Source of the DNA: Baylisascaris procyonis
Lineage: Eukaryota > Nematoda > Chromadorea > Rhabditida > Ascarididae
Direction: 5' to 3'
Assembly: GCA_037389465.1 (NCBI GenBank)
Contig: JAZARR010000102.1
Span: 62,001 to 126,000 of the forward strand
DNA: 64,000 nt
Shown here: positions 51,501-63,830 of the stretch, in pieces
How the letters are laid out: every line of letters starts with the position of its first letter
Numbering within the stretch: position 1 is the first letter of the stretch
Notes under the pieces: model-generated
Seen by the model: only the letters and a program-made list of their open reading frames with translations
Told to the model about the DNA's origin: nothing
Database searches by the model: none
Translations under genes and position numbers: made by a program

Positions 51501-53376
51501 TGTGTCAAACCGCGTCAAACCGGGCTGAATCGGGTCGCGTCGACTCGAATCGGGTCGAGTGCAGCCGAAAGGGGTCAAATCGAGTCGAATCCGGTCGGGT
51601 CCAGCCAAATCGGGTCGAATCAAGTCGAACCGGATCGAGTCGGGTCGAATCGGGTCGGATCCAGTCGAATCGGATCGAGTCGAGTCGAATCGGACCGAAT
51701 CCGGCCGAATCGGGTCGATTCGAGCAAAACCGAGTCAGATCCGGCCGAATCGGGTTGCATCCGGGAGAATCGGGTCGAATCAGATCGAACCGAACCGAAT
51801 CGGGCCGAGTCAGGCCGAATCGGGTCGCATCCAGTCGAATCGGGTCGAACCGTGTCGGATTCAACCGAATCGGATCGACTCGAATCGAGTCGGTCCAATT
51901 CCGGCCGAATCGGTTCGGATCCGGCCGAACCGGGACGGATCCAGACGAGTCGGGTCGAAGCGGACCAAACCGTACCGAATCGGGTCGAATCGAGTAAAAC
52001 CGAGTCAGATCCGGCCCAGTCGGGTTGGATCCAACAGAGCCGGGTCGAATCAGATCGAACAGAACTGAATCGGGCCGAATCCGGCCGAATCGGGTCGCAT
52101 GGAGTCGAATCTGACCGGATGCAGCCGAATGGGGTCAGATCGAGTCAAATCCGGTCGGGTGCAGTCGAATCGAGTAGAATCGAGTCGGGTCGCGTCAAAC
52201 CGGGCCGAATGGGTCGAATCGTGTCAAATCGGGTCAGGGCGGGCCGAATCGGGTCGCGTCGACTCGAATCAGGTCGAACGCAGCCGAATGGGGTCAAATC
52301 GAGTCGAATCCGGTCGGGTCCCACCAAGTCGGGTCAAATCGAGTCGAACCGGATCGAGTCGGGTCGAATCGGGCCGAATCCGGCCGAATCGGGTCGAATC
52401 GAGTAAAACCGTGTCAGATCCGGCCGAATCGGGTTGGATCCAGGAGAATCGGGTCGAATCAGATCGAACCGAACCGAATCGGGCCGAATCGGATCGACTC
52501 GGGTCGAATCGGGCCAATTCCGATCGAATCGGTTCGGATCCGGCCGAACCGGGACGGATCCTGACGAGTCGGGTCGAGTCGGACCGAACCGTACCGAATC
52601 GGGTCGGGTCCAGTCGAATCGGATCGGGTCGAGTCGAATGGGGCCGAATCCGGCCGAATCGGGTCGAATCGAGCAAAACCGAGTCAGATCCGGCCGAATC
52701 GGGTTGGATCCAAGAGAGCCGGGCCCGACCGGATTCGACTCGATTTGACCACATTCGGCTGCCTTCGACCCGATTCGGGTACGCGACCCGATTCGGCCCG
52801 GTTTGACCCGATTTGACACGATTCGGCCCATTCGGCCCGGTTTGACCCTACCCGACTCGATTCTACTCGATTCGACTGGATCGACAGGAATCGATTTGGC
52901 CCTATTCGAGCCGATTCGTCTCGATTCGACCAGATTCGATCCGGTTCGACTCGATTCTACTCGATTCGGCTGGAACCGACCGGATTTGACTCCATGCGAC
53001 CCGATTCGGTACGGTTCGGTCCGATTCGACCCGACTCGTCTCGATTCGACCCGACTCGTCTGGATCCGTCCCGGTTCGGCCGGATCCAACCCGATTCGGC
53101 CGGATCTGACACGGTTTTACTCGATTCGACCCGATTCTTTACGGTTCGGTCCGATTCGACCCGACTCGTCTAGACCCGTCCGGTTTCGGCCGCATCCGAA
53201 CCCATTCGGCGGGAATTGGCCCGATTCGACCGGAGTCGATCCGCTTCGGTTGGATCCGACCCGATTCGGCCTGGTTCGACCCGATTCGGGTCGGCTCGAT
53301 CTGATTCGACGCGGTTCTCCTGGATCCAGCCCGATTCGGCCGGATCTGACACGGTTTTACTCGATTCGACCCGACT
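48558..53376 (+). repeat. first copy of a 4,819-bp tandem duplication in the satellite
   Basis: This segment recurs at 53,377-58,195, offset exactly 4,819 bp. At the left edge the sequences agree from 48558/53377 onward and differ one base earlier. At the right edge of copy 2 a third partial match of 23 bp (58,196-58,218) precedes divergence, so the breakpoint carries about 23 bp of shared sequence. Copy 1 contains forward, inverted and forward blocks. Confidence 0.9.
50704..50740 (+). repeat. palindromic orientation-switch point (also at 55,523-55,559)
   Basis: TGACCCCATTCG at 50704-50715 and CGAATGGGGTCA at 50729-50740 are perfect 12-bp inverted arms around a 13-nt loop. Exactly here the pentamer array switches from CGRYY to CGRRY. 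The same junction is present in the second duplication copy. Confidence 0.85.
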
Positions 53377-56300
53377 CGGCCCGATTCGACCCTATTCGAT
53401 CCGGTTCGACTCGATTCGACCCGATTCCGCTGGACCCGACCGGATTCGACTCGATTTGACCCCATCCGGCTGCACTCGACCCGATTCGAGTCGACGCGAC
53501 CCGATTCAGCCCGGTTTGACGCGATTCTACTCGATTCGAATGGACCCGACCGGATTTGACTCGATTCGACCCCATTCGGCTGCATCCGACCCGATTCGAC
53601 TCCATGCGACCCGATTCGGCCGGATTCGGCCCGATTCGGTTCGGTTTGACCTGATTCTGCCCGGTTCTCTTGGATCCAACCCGATTCGGCCGGATCTGAC
53701 TCGGTTTTGCTCGATTCGACCCGATTCGACTCGACTCGATCCGATTCGACCCGACCCGACTGGATCCGTCCCGGTTCGGCCGGATCCGGACTGATTCGGC
53801 CGGAATTGGCCCGATTCGACCCGAGTCGATCCGATTCGGTTGAGTCCGACCCGGTTCGGTTCGGTTCGATCTGATTCGACCCGATTCTCCTGGATCCAAC
53901 CCGATTCGGCCGGATCTGGCACGGTTTTGCTCGATTCGACCGATTCGGCCGGATTCGGCCCGATTTGACTCGACTCGATTCGACCCGAGTCGATCCGATT
54001 TGGTTGGATCCGACCCGGTTCGACCCGACTCGACCGGATGCGACCCGGTTCCGCCTGATTCGGCCCGATTCGGTTCGGTTCGATCTGATTCGACCTGATT
54101 CTCCTGGATCCAGCCCGATTCGGCCGGATCTGACACGGTTTTACTTGATTCGACCCGATTCGGCCGGATTCGGCCCGTTTCGACTCGACTCGATCCGATT
54201 CGACTGGATCCGACCCGATTCGGTACGGTTCGGTCCGATTCGACCCGACTCGTCTGGATCCGTCCCGGTTCGGCCGGATCCAACCCGATTCGGCCGGACC
54301 TGACTCGGTTTTACTCGATTCGACCCTATTCGGCCGGATTCGGCCCGATTCGACCCGACTCCATCCGTTTCGACTCGACTCGACCCGACTTGGACGGACC
54401 CGACCGGATTCGACTCGATTTGACCCCATTCGGCTGCGTTCGTCCCGATTCGAGTCGACGCGACCCGATTCGGCCCGGCTTGACCCGATTTGACACGATT
54501 CGACCCATTCGGCCCGGTTTGACGCGACCCAACTCGATTGTACTCGATTCGACTGGATCGAAAGGAATCGATTTGGCCGGATTCGACCCGATTCGTCTCG
54601 ATTCGACTAGATTCGATCCGGTTCGACTCGATTCTACTCGGTTTGACTGGACCCGACCGAATTTGACTCGATTTGACCCCATTCGGCTGCATCCGACCCG
54701 ATTCGACTCCGTGCGACCCGATTCGGCCGGATTCGGCGCGATTCGGTTCGGTTCGATCTGATTTGACCCGGTTCTCTTGGATCGAACCCGATTCGGCCGG
54801 ATCTGACTCGGTTTTCCTCGATTCGGCCCGATTCGGTAAGGTTCGGTCCGATTCGACCCGATTCGTATCGATTCGACCAGATTCGATCCGGTTCGACTCG
54901 ATTCAACTCGATTCGACTGCACCCGACCGGATTTGACTCCATTTGGGCCCATTCGGCTGCATCCGACCCGATTCGACTCCATGCGGCCCGATTCGGCCGG
55001 ATTCGGCCCGATTGGGTTCGGTTCGATCAGATTCGACCCGGCTCTCTGGGATCCAACCCGATTCGGCCGGATCTGACCCGGCTTTGCTCGATTCGACCCG
55101 ATTCGGCCGGATTCGGCCCGATTCGACTCGACTCGATCCGATTCGACTGGGTCCGACCCGATTCGGTACGGTTCGGTCCGGTTCCACCGGACTCGTCTGG
55201 ACCCGTCCCGGTTCGGCCGGATCCGAACCGATTCGGCCGGAATTGGCCCGATTCGACCCGAGTCGATCCGACTCGGTTGGATCCGACCCGGTTCGACCCG
55301 ATTCGACTGGATGCGACCCGATTCGGCCTGATTCGGCCCTATTCGGTCCGGCTCGATCTGATTCCACCCGACTCGTCTGGATCCAACAAGATTCTGCCGG
55401 ATCTGACACGGTTTTACTCGATTCGACTCGATTCGGCCGGATTCGGCCCGATTCGACTCGACTCGATCCGGTTCGACTCGATTCGAACGATTTGGCTTGA
55501 CCCGACCGGATTCGACTCGATCTGACCCCATTCGGCTGCATTCGACCCGAATGGGGTCAAATCGGGTCAAATCCGGTCGGGTCCAGTCGAATCCAGTAGA
55601 ACCGAGTCGAACCGGATAGAGTCTGGTCGAATCGAGACGAATCGGGTCGAATCCGGGCAAACTGATTATTGTCGATCCAGTCGAATCGAGTAGAATCGAG
55701 TCGGGTCGGGTCAAACCGGGCTGGATCGGGTCGCGTCGACTCGAATCGGGTCGAGCGCAGCCGAATGGGGTCAAATCGAGTCGAACCGGATCCAGTCGAG
55801 TCGAATCGGGCCGAATCTGGCCGAGTCGGGCCGAATCGGGTTGGATCCGGCCATACCGGGACGGATCCAGACGAGTCGGGTCGAATCGAGACGAGTCGGG
55901 TCGAATCGGACCGAACCGTACCGAATCGGGTCGGATCCAGTCGAATCGGATCGAGTCGAGTCGAATCGGGCCGAATCCGGCCGAATCGGGTCGAATCGAG
56001 CAAAACCGAGTCAGATCCGGCCGAATCTGGTTGGATCCAGGAGAACCGGGTCGAATCAGATCGAACCGTACCGAATCGGGCCGAATCCGGCCGAGTCGGG
56101 TCGCATGGAGTCGAATCGGGTCGGATGCAGCCGAATGGGGTCAAATCGAGTCAAATCCGGCCGGGTCCAGTCGAATCCAGTAGAACCGAGTCGAACCGGA
56201 TCGAGTCTGGTCGAATCGAGACGAATCGGGTCGAATCCGGGCAAACTGATTATTGTCGATCCAGTCGAATCGAGTAGAATCGAGTCGGGTCGGGTCAAAC

Positions 56301-58195
56301 CGGGCCGAATGGGTCGAATTGTGTCAAACCGCGTCAAACCGGGCTGAATCGGGTCGCGTCGACTCGAATCGGGTCGAGTGCAGCCGAAAGGGGTCAAATC
56401 GAGTCGAATCCGGTCGGGTCCAGCCAAATCGGGTCGAATCAAGTCGAACCGGATCGAGTCGGGTCGAATCGGGTCGGATCCAGTCGAATCGGATCGAGTC
56501 GAGTCGAATCGGACCGAATCCGGCCGAATCGGGTCGATTCGAGCAAAACCGAGTCAGATCCGGCCGAATCGGGTTGCATCCGGGAGAATCGGGTCGAATC
56601 AGATCGAACCGAACCGAATCGGGCCGAGTCAGGCCGAATCGGGTCGCATCCAGTCGAATCGGGTCGAACCGTGTCGGATTCAACCGAATCGGATCGACTC
56701 GAATCGAGTCGGTCCAATTCCGGCCGAATCGGTTCGGATCCGGCCGAACCGGGACGGATCCAGACGAGTCGGGTCGAAGCGGACCAAACCGTACCGAATC
56801 GGGTCGAATCGAGTAAAACCGAGTCAGATCCGGCCCAGTCGGGTTGGATCCAACAGAGCCGGGTCGAATCAGATCGAACAGAACTGAATCGGGCCGAATC
56901 CGGCCGAATCGGGTCGCATGGAGTCGAATCTGACCGGATGCAGCCGAATGGGGTCAGATCGAGTCAAATCCGGTCGGGTGCAGTCGAATCGAGTAGAATC
57001 GAGTCGGGTCGCGTCAAACCGGGCCGAATGGGTCGAATCGTGTCAAATCGGGTCAGGGCGGGCCGAATCGGGTCGCGTCGACTCGAATCAGGTCGAACGC
57101 AGCCGAATGGGGTCAAATCGAGTCGAATCCGGTCGGGTCCCACCAAGTCGGGTCAAATCGAGTCGAACCGGATCGAGTCGGGTCGAATCGGGCCGAATCC
57201 GGCCGAATCGGGTCGAATCGAGTAAAACCGTGTCAGATCCGGCCGAATCGGGTTGGATCCAGGAGAATCGGGTCGAATCAGATCGAACCGAACCGAATCG
57301 GGCCGAATCGGATCGACTCGGGTCGAATCGGGCCAATTCCGATCGAATCGGTTCGGATCCGGCCGAACCGGGACGGATCCTGACGAGTCGGGTCGAGTCG
57401 GACCGAACCGTACCGAATCGGGTCGGGTCCAGTCGAATCGGATCGGGTCGAGTCGAATGGGGCCGAATCCGGCCGAATCGGGTCGAATCGAGCAAAACCG
57501 AGTCAGATCCGGCCGAATCGGGTTGGATCCAAGAGAGCCGGGCCCGACCGGATTCGACTCGATTTGACCACATTCGGCTGCCTTCGACCCGATTCGGGTA
57601 CGCGACCCGATTCGGCCCGGTTTGACCCGATTTGACACGATTCGGCCCATTCGGCCCGGTTTGACCCTACCCGACTCGATTCTACTCGATTCGACTGGAT
57701 CGACAGGAATCGATTTGGCCCTATTCGAGCCGATTCGTCTCGATTCGACCAGATTCGATCCGGTTCGACTCGATTCTACTCGATTCGGCTGGAACCGACC
57801 GGATTTGACTCCATGCGACCCGATTCGGTACGGTTCGGTCCGATTCGACCCGACTCGTCTCGATTCGACCCGACTCGTCTGGATCCGTCCCGGTTCGGCC
57901 GGATCCAACCCGATTCGGCCGGATCTGACACGGTTTTACTCGATTCGACCCGATTCTTTACGGTTCGGTCCGATTCGACCCGACTCGTCTAGACCCGTCC
58001 GGTTTCGGCCGCATCCGAACCCATTCGGCGGGAATTGGCCCGATTCGACCGGAGTCGATCCGCTTCGGTTGGATCCGACCCGATTCGGCCTGGTTCGACC
58101 CGATTCGGGTCGGCTCGATCTGATTCGACGCGGTTCTCCTGGATCCAGCCCGATTCGGCCGGATCTGACACGGTTTTACTCGATTCGACCCGACT
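53377..58195 (+). repeat. second copy of the 4,819-bp tandem duplication
   Basis: At every place compared (for example 49571 versus 54390, 50704 versus 55523, 51961 versus 56780) copy 2 matches copy 1 without differences, and all conceptual translations agree. This implies a very recent unequal exchange or an assembly duplication. Confidence 0.9.
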
Positions 58196-58555
58196 CGGCC
58201 CGATTCGACCCTATTCGACCCGGTTCGACTCGATTTGACCCGGTTCGGCTGGACCCGACCGGACTAGACTCGATTTGACCCCATTCGGCTGCATTCGACC
58301 CGATTCGAGTCGACGCGACCCGATTCGGCCCGGTTTGACGCGATTTGACACCATTCGACCCATTCGGCCCGGTTTGACCCGACCCGACTGCGATTCTACT
58401 CGATTCGACTGGGTCGACAGGAATCGATTTGGCCGGATTCGACTCGATTCTACTCGATTCGACTGGACCCGACCGGGTTTGACTCTAATTGACCCCATTC
58501 GGCTGCATCCGACCCGATTCGACCGGACCTGACTCGGTTTTGCTCGATTCGAACA

Positions 58556-59793
58556 GATTCGGCCGGATTCGGCCCGATTCGACTCGACCCGATCCGATTG
58601 GACTGGATCGGGCCCGATTCCTTACGGTTTGGTCCGATTCGACCCGACTCGTCTCGATTCGACCCGAATCGTCTGGATCCGTCCCGGTTCGGCCGGATTC
58701 GAACCGATTCGGTCCGAGTCGATCCGATGCGGTTGGATCCGACCCGGTTCGACCCGATTCGACTGGATGCGACCCGATTTGGCCTGATTCAGCCCGATTC
58801 GGTTCGGTTCGACCTGATTCGTCCCGATTCTCCTGGATCCAACCCTATTCGGCCGGATCTGGCACGGTTTCACTCGATTCGACCCGATTCGGCAGGATTC
58901 GGCCCGATTCGACCCGACTCGATCCGATTCTGCTGGATCCGACCCGATTCGGCCCGATTCGGTTCGGTTTGATCCGATTCAATCGGCTCGTCTGCATCCG
59001 ACTCGACTCGGCCGGGTTCTTCCCGACTCGGTTCGGTTCAATCTCATTCGACCCGGTTCTCCTGGATCCAACCCGATTCGGCCGGATCTGACTCGGTTTT
59101 GCTCGATTCGACCCGATTCGGCCGGATCCGTCCCGATTCGGCCGGATTTGACACGGTTTTACTCGATTCGACCCGATTCGGCCGGATTCGGCCCGATTCG
59201 ACTCGACCCGATCCGATTGGACTGGATCGGGCCCGATTCCTTACGGTTTGGTCCGACTCGACCCGACTCGTCTCGATTCGACCCGAATCGTCTGGATCCG
59301 TCCCGGTTCGGCCGGATTCGAACCGATTCGGTCCGAGTCGATCCGATGCGGTTGGATCCTACCCGGTTCGACCCGATTCGACTGGATGCGACCCGATTTG
59401 GCCTGATTCGGCCCGATTCGGTTCGGTTCGACTTGATTCGACCCGATTCTCCTGGATCCAACCCGATTCGGCCGGATCTGGCACGGTTTCACTCGATTCG
59501 ACCCGATTCGGCAGGATTCGGCCCGATTCGACCCGACTCGATCCGATTCTGCTGGATCCGACCCGATTCGGCCCGATTCGGTTCGGTTTGATCCGATTCA
59601 ATCGGCTCGTCTGCATCCGACTCGATTCGGCCGGGTTCTTCCCGACTCGGTTCGGTTCAATCTCATTCGACCCGGTTCTCCTGGATCCAACCCGATTCGG
59701 CCGGATCTGACTCGGTTTTGCTCGATTCGACCCGATTCGGCCGGATCCGTCCCGATTCGGCCGGACCTGACACGGTTTTACTCGATTCGACCC
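58556..59793 (+). repeat. 619-bp near-identical tandem duplication
   Basis: 58,556-59,174 and 59,175-59,793 match at an offset of 619 bp with only scattered substitutions (for example GACTCGACTCGG against GACTCGATTCGG near 59,007 and 59,626). This event is separate from, and slightly older than, the 4,819-bp one. Confidence 0.8.
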
Positions 59794-60829
59794 GATTCGG
59801 CCGGATTCGACCCGACTCGTCTCGATTCGACCCGACTCGTCTGGATCCGTCCCGGTTCGGCCGGATCCGAACCGATTCGGCCGGAATTGGCCCGATTCGA
59901 CCCGAGTCGATCCGATTCGGTTGGATCCGACCCGGTTCGACCTGATTCGACTGGATGCCACCCGACTCGGCCTGATTCGGCCCGATTCGGCTCTGTTTGA
60001 TCTGATTCGACCCGATTCTCCTGGATCCAACCCGGTTCGGCCGGATCTGACACGGTTTTACTCGATTCGACCCGATTCGGCCGGATTCGGCCCGATTTGA
60101 CCCGACTCGTCTCGATTTGACCCGACTCGTCCGGATCCGTCCCGGTTCGGCCGAATTCGGCCCGATTAGGCCGGATTCCCCCCGATTCGACTCGACTCGA
60201 TCCGATTCGTCTGGATTCGACCAGATTCGACTCGATTCGAATCGATTCGGCTGGACCCGACTGCATTCTACTCGATTTGACCCCGTTCGGCTGCATCCGA
60301 CCCCACTCGACTCGATGCGACCCGGTTCGGCCCGGTTTGACCGGACTTGACACCATTCGACCCACTCGGCCCGGTTTGACCCGACCCAATTCGATTCCAC
60401 TCGATTCGACTGGATCGAAAAGAATCGATTTCGCCGGATCCGACCCGATTCGAGTCGACCCGACCCGATTCGATACGATTCGACCCGATTCGTCTCGATT
60501 CGACCAGATTCGATCCGGTTCGACTCGATTCTACTCGATCTGACTGGATCGGACTCGGTTTTCCTCGATTCGACCCGATTCGCCCGGATTCGGCCCGATT
60601 CGACTCGACTCCATCCGATTCGACCGGATCCGACCCGATTCGGTACGGTTCGATCCGATTCGACCCGACTCGTCTGGTCCGTCCCGGTTCGGCCGGATTC
60701 GGCCCGATTCGGTTCGGTTCAATCCGATTCGGCCGGATTTGGCCTCATTCGGTTCGGTTCGATCCGATCCGACCCGATTCGGCCCGACCGGCTCGGTTCG
60801 ATCCGATTCGGCTGGATTCGGCCCGATTC

Positions 60830-61065
60830 GTGTCCACAATATCCGATTCGGCTGGATCCGGTCCGATTCGGCTGGATCCGCCCGATTCCGCCTTCTCCGA
60901 CACGGTTCCGCTCGATTGGACCCGACTCGGCTGGATTCGGCCCGATTCGTGTCCACAATATCCGATTCGGCTGGATCCGGTCCGATTCGGCTGGATCCGC
61001 CCGATTCCGCCTCCTCCGACTCGGTTCCGCTCGATTGGACCCGACTCGGCCGGATTTGGCCCGAT
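60830..61065 (+). repeat. 119-bp tandem pair containing the GTCCACAATATCC anchor
   Basis: Two copies start at 60830 and 60949. Each begins GTGTCCACAATATCCGATTC and runs through a CCGCCTTCTCCGA-like or CCGCCTCCTCCGA-like segment to GATTGGACCC, with few differences. It is a local expansion of one higher-order unit. Confidence 0.75.
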
Positions 61066-61399
61066 TCGACTCGACCCGATCCGATTCGTCTCGATTCGAC
61101 CAGACTCGATCCGGTTCGACTCGATTCTACTCGATTCGACTGGACCCGACCGGATTCGACTCGACCTGACCCCATTCGGCTGCATCCGACCCGATTCGGC
61201 ATGGTTTGACCAGATTCGACACGATTCGACCCATTCGGCCCGGTTCGACCGGATCCGACTCGATTCTAGTCGATTCGACTGGATCGACAAGAACCGATTT
61301 CGCCGGTTCCGACCCGACTCGTCTGAACACGACTCGATTCGACTCGATTCGACCCGATTGGACTCGATTCTACTCGATTCGACTGGACCCGACCGGATT

Positions 61400-63830
61400 C
61401 GACTCGATTTGACCCCACTCGGCTGCATCCGACCCGATTCGACTCCATGCGACCCGATTCGAGACGATCCGACCCATTCGGCCCGGTTCGACCCGATCCG
61501 ACTCGATGCTACTCGCATCGACTGGATCGACAAGAATCGATTTCGCCGGATCCGACCCGACTCGTCTGAACCCGACTCGATTCGACTCGATTCGACCCGA
61601 TTCGGCTGGACCCGACCGGGTTTGACTCGATTTGACCCCATTCGGCTGCATCCGGCCCGATTCGACTACATGCCACCCGACTAGGCCTTCTCCGACTCGG
61701 CCGGATTTGGCCCGATTCGAGTCCACAATATCCGATTCGGCCGGATCCGATCCGATTCGGCCGGATTCGGCTGCATGCGACACGACTCGGCCCGATTCGG
61801 CGCGATTCGGTTCGGTTTGATCCGATTCAATGCGGCTCGTCTGCATCCGACTCGATTCGGCCGGATTCGGCCCGATTCGACCCGATTCGACTGGATGCAA
61901 CCCGATTCGGCCGTATTCGGCCCGATTCGGTTCGGTTTGATCTGATTTGACCCGGTTCTCCTGGATCCGACCCGATTCGGCCGCATCTGACTCCGTTTTG
62001 CTCGATTCGACCCGATTTGGCCGGATTCCGCCCGATTCTGCTGGATCCGACCCGACTCCGCCTTCTCGGACTCGGTTCTGCTCGATTGGACCCGACCCGG
62101 CCGGATTTGGCCCGATTCGGTTCGGTTCGATCCGATTCATCCGGATTCGGCCCGATTCGGCCGGATTCGGCTGGACTCGGCGCGATTCGACTCGACTCCA
62201 TCCGATTCGACCGGATCCGACCCGATTCGGTACGGTTCGATCCGATTCGACCCGACTCCTCTGGATCCGTCCCTGTTCGGCCGGATCCGAGCCGATTCGG
62301 CCGGGTTTGGCCCGATTCGAACCGAGTCGATCCGATTCGGCCGGATTCGACCCGACTCGGTTCTGCTCGATTGGTCCCGACTCGGCCGGATTTGGCCCGA
62401 TTCCGATCGGTTCGATCTGATTCGGCCCCATTCGTCTGGATCCGACTCGATTGGGCCGGACTCGATCCGATTCGACCCGGTTCGGCTGGATCCAACCCGA
62501 CTCGGCCGGATCTGACTCGGTTTTGCTCGATTCGAACCGATTCGGCCGGATCCGACCCGATTCCGCCTTCTCCGACTCACTCGGTTCTGCTCGACTGGAC
62601 CCGACTCGGCCGGATTTGGCCCGATTCGGTTCGGTTCGATCCGATTCGTCCGGATTCGGCCCGATTCGAGTCCACAATATCCGATTCGGCTGGATCCGAC
62701 CCGATTCGAATCGACCCGACCCGGTTCGATACGATTCGACCCGATTCTTCTCGATTCGACCAGATTCGATCCGGTTCGACTCGATTCTACTCGATTCGAC
62801 TGGACCCGACCGGATTCGACTCGACTTGACCCCACTCGGCTGCATCCGACCCGATTCCGCATGGTTTGAGCCGATTCGACACGATTCGACCCATTCGGCC
62901 CGGTTTGACCGGTTTCGACTCGATTCTAATCGATTCGACTGGATCGACAAGAATCGGTTTTGCTGGATCCGACCCGACTCGTCTGAACACGACTCGATTC
63001 GACTCGATTCGACCCGATTGGACTCGATCCGACCCGATTCGGCTACATTCTCCTCGACTCGACTAGATTCGGTCCGGTTCGATCACACTCGACCCGGCTC
63101 GGCCCGGTTCGACCCGATTCGACTCGACCCGACCAGATTCGACTCGATTCGACCACATTCGATCCGGTTCGACTCGATTCGACCCGATTTGGCTGCAACC
63201 GACCCGACTCGACTCGATTTGACCCCATTCGGCTGCATTCGACCCGATTCGACGCGATGCGATCCGACTCGGCCGACTCGGCCCGTTTTGACCCGATTCG
63301 ACACGATTCGACCAGTTCGGCCGTGTTCGACCCGATCCGACTCGATTCTACTCGGTTCGACTGGATCGACAAGAATCGATTTCGCCGGATCCGACCCGAC
63401 TCGTCTGAACCCGACTCGATTCGACTCGATTCGACCCGATTCGGCTGGACCCGACCGGATTTGGCTCGATTTGACCCCATTCGGCTGCATCCGGCCCGAT
63501 TCGACTACATGCCACCCGACTAGGCCTTTTCCGACTCGGCCGGATTTGGCCCGATTCGAGTCCACAATATCCGATTCGGCCGGATCCGATCCGATTCGGC
63601 CGGATTCGGCTGTATGCGACACGATTCGGCGCGATTCGGCGCGGTTCGGTTCGGTTTGATCCGATTCAATGCGGCTCGTCTGCATCCGATTCGATTCGGC
63701 CGGATTCGGCCCGATTCGACCCGATTCGACTGGATGCGAACCGATTCGGCCGGATTCGGCCCGATTCGGTTCGGTTTGATCTGATTCGACCCGGTTCTCC
63801 TGGATCCAACCCGATTCGGCCGCATCTGAC
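61400..63830 (+). repeat. diverged duplication at 1,839-bp offset
   Basis: The segment around 61,470-61,990 recurs around 63,310-63,830 with several substitutions. A shared run includes GACTACATGCCACCCGACTA at about 61,661 and 63,500. A second overlapping match at offset 1,660 relates about 61,200-61,360 to about 62,860-63,020. The two offsets show layered, partly overlapping rearrangements. Confidence 0.7.

Noticed and set aside
44308..63825. Dozens of long ORFs (up to about 702 codons) on both strands within the satellite, with arginine/serine/aspartate or arginine/glutamate/asparagine repeats
   Set aside because: Pentamer periodicity gives a five-codon repeat in every frame with few stops. 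Open frames overlap in all six frames and copy exactly with the duplications. There are no splice signals, no domain and no frame preference, so these are not genes.
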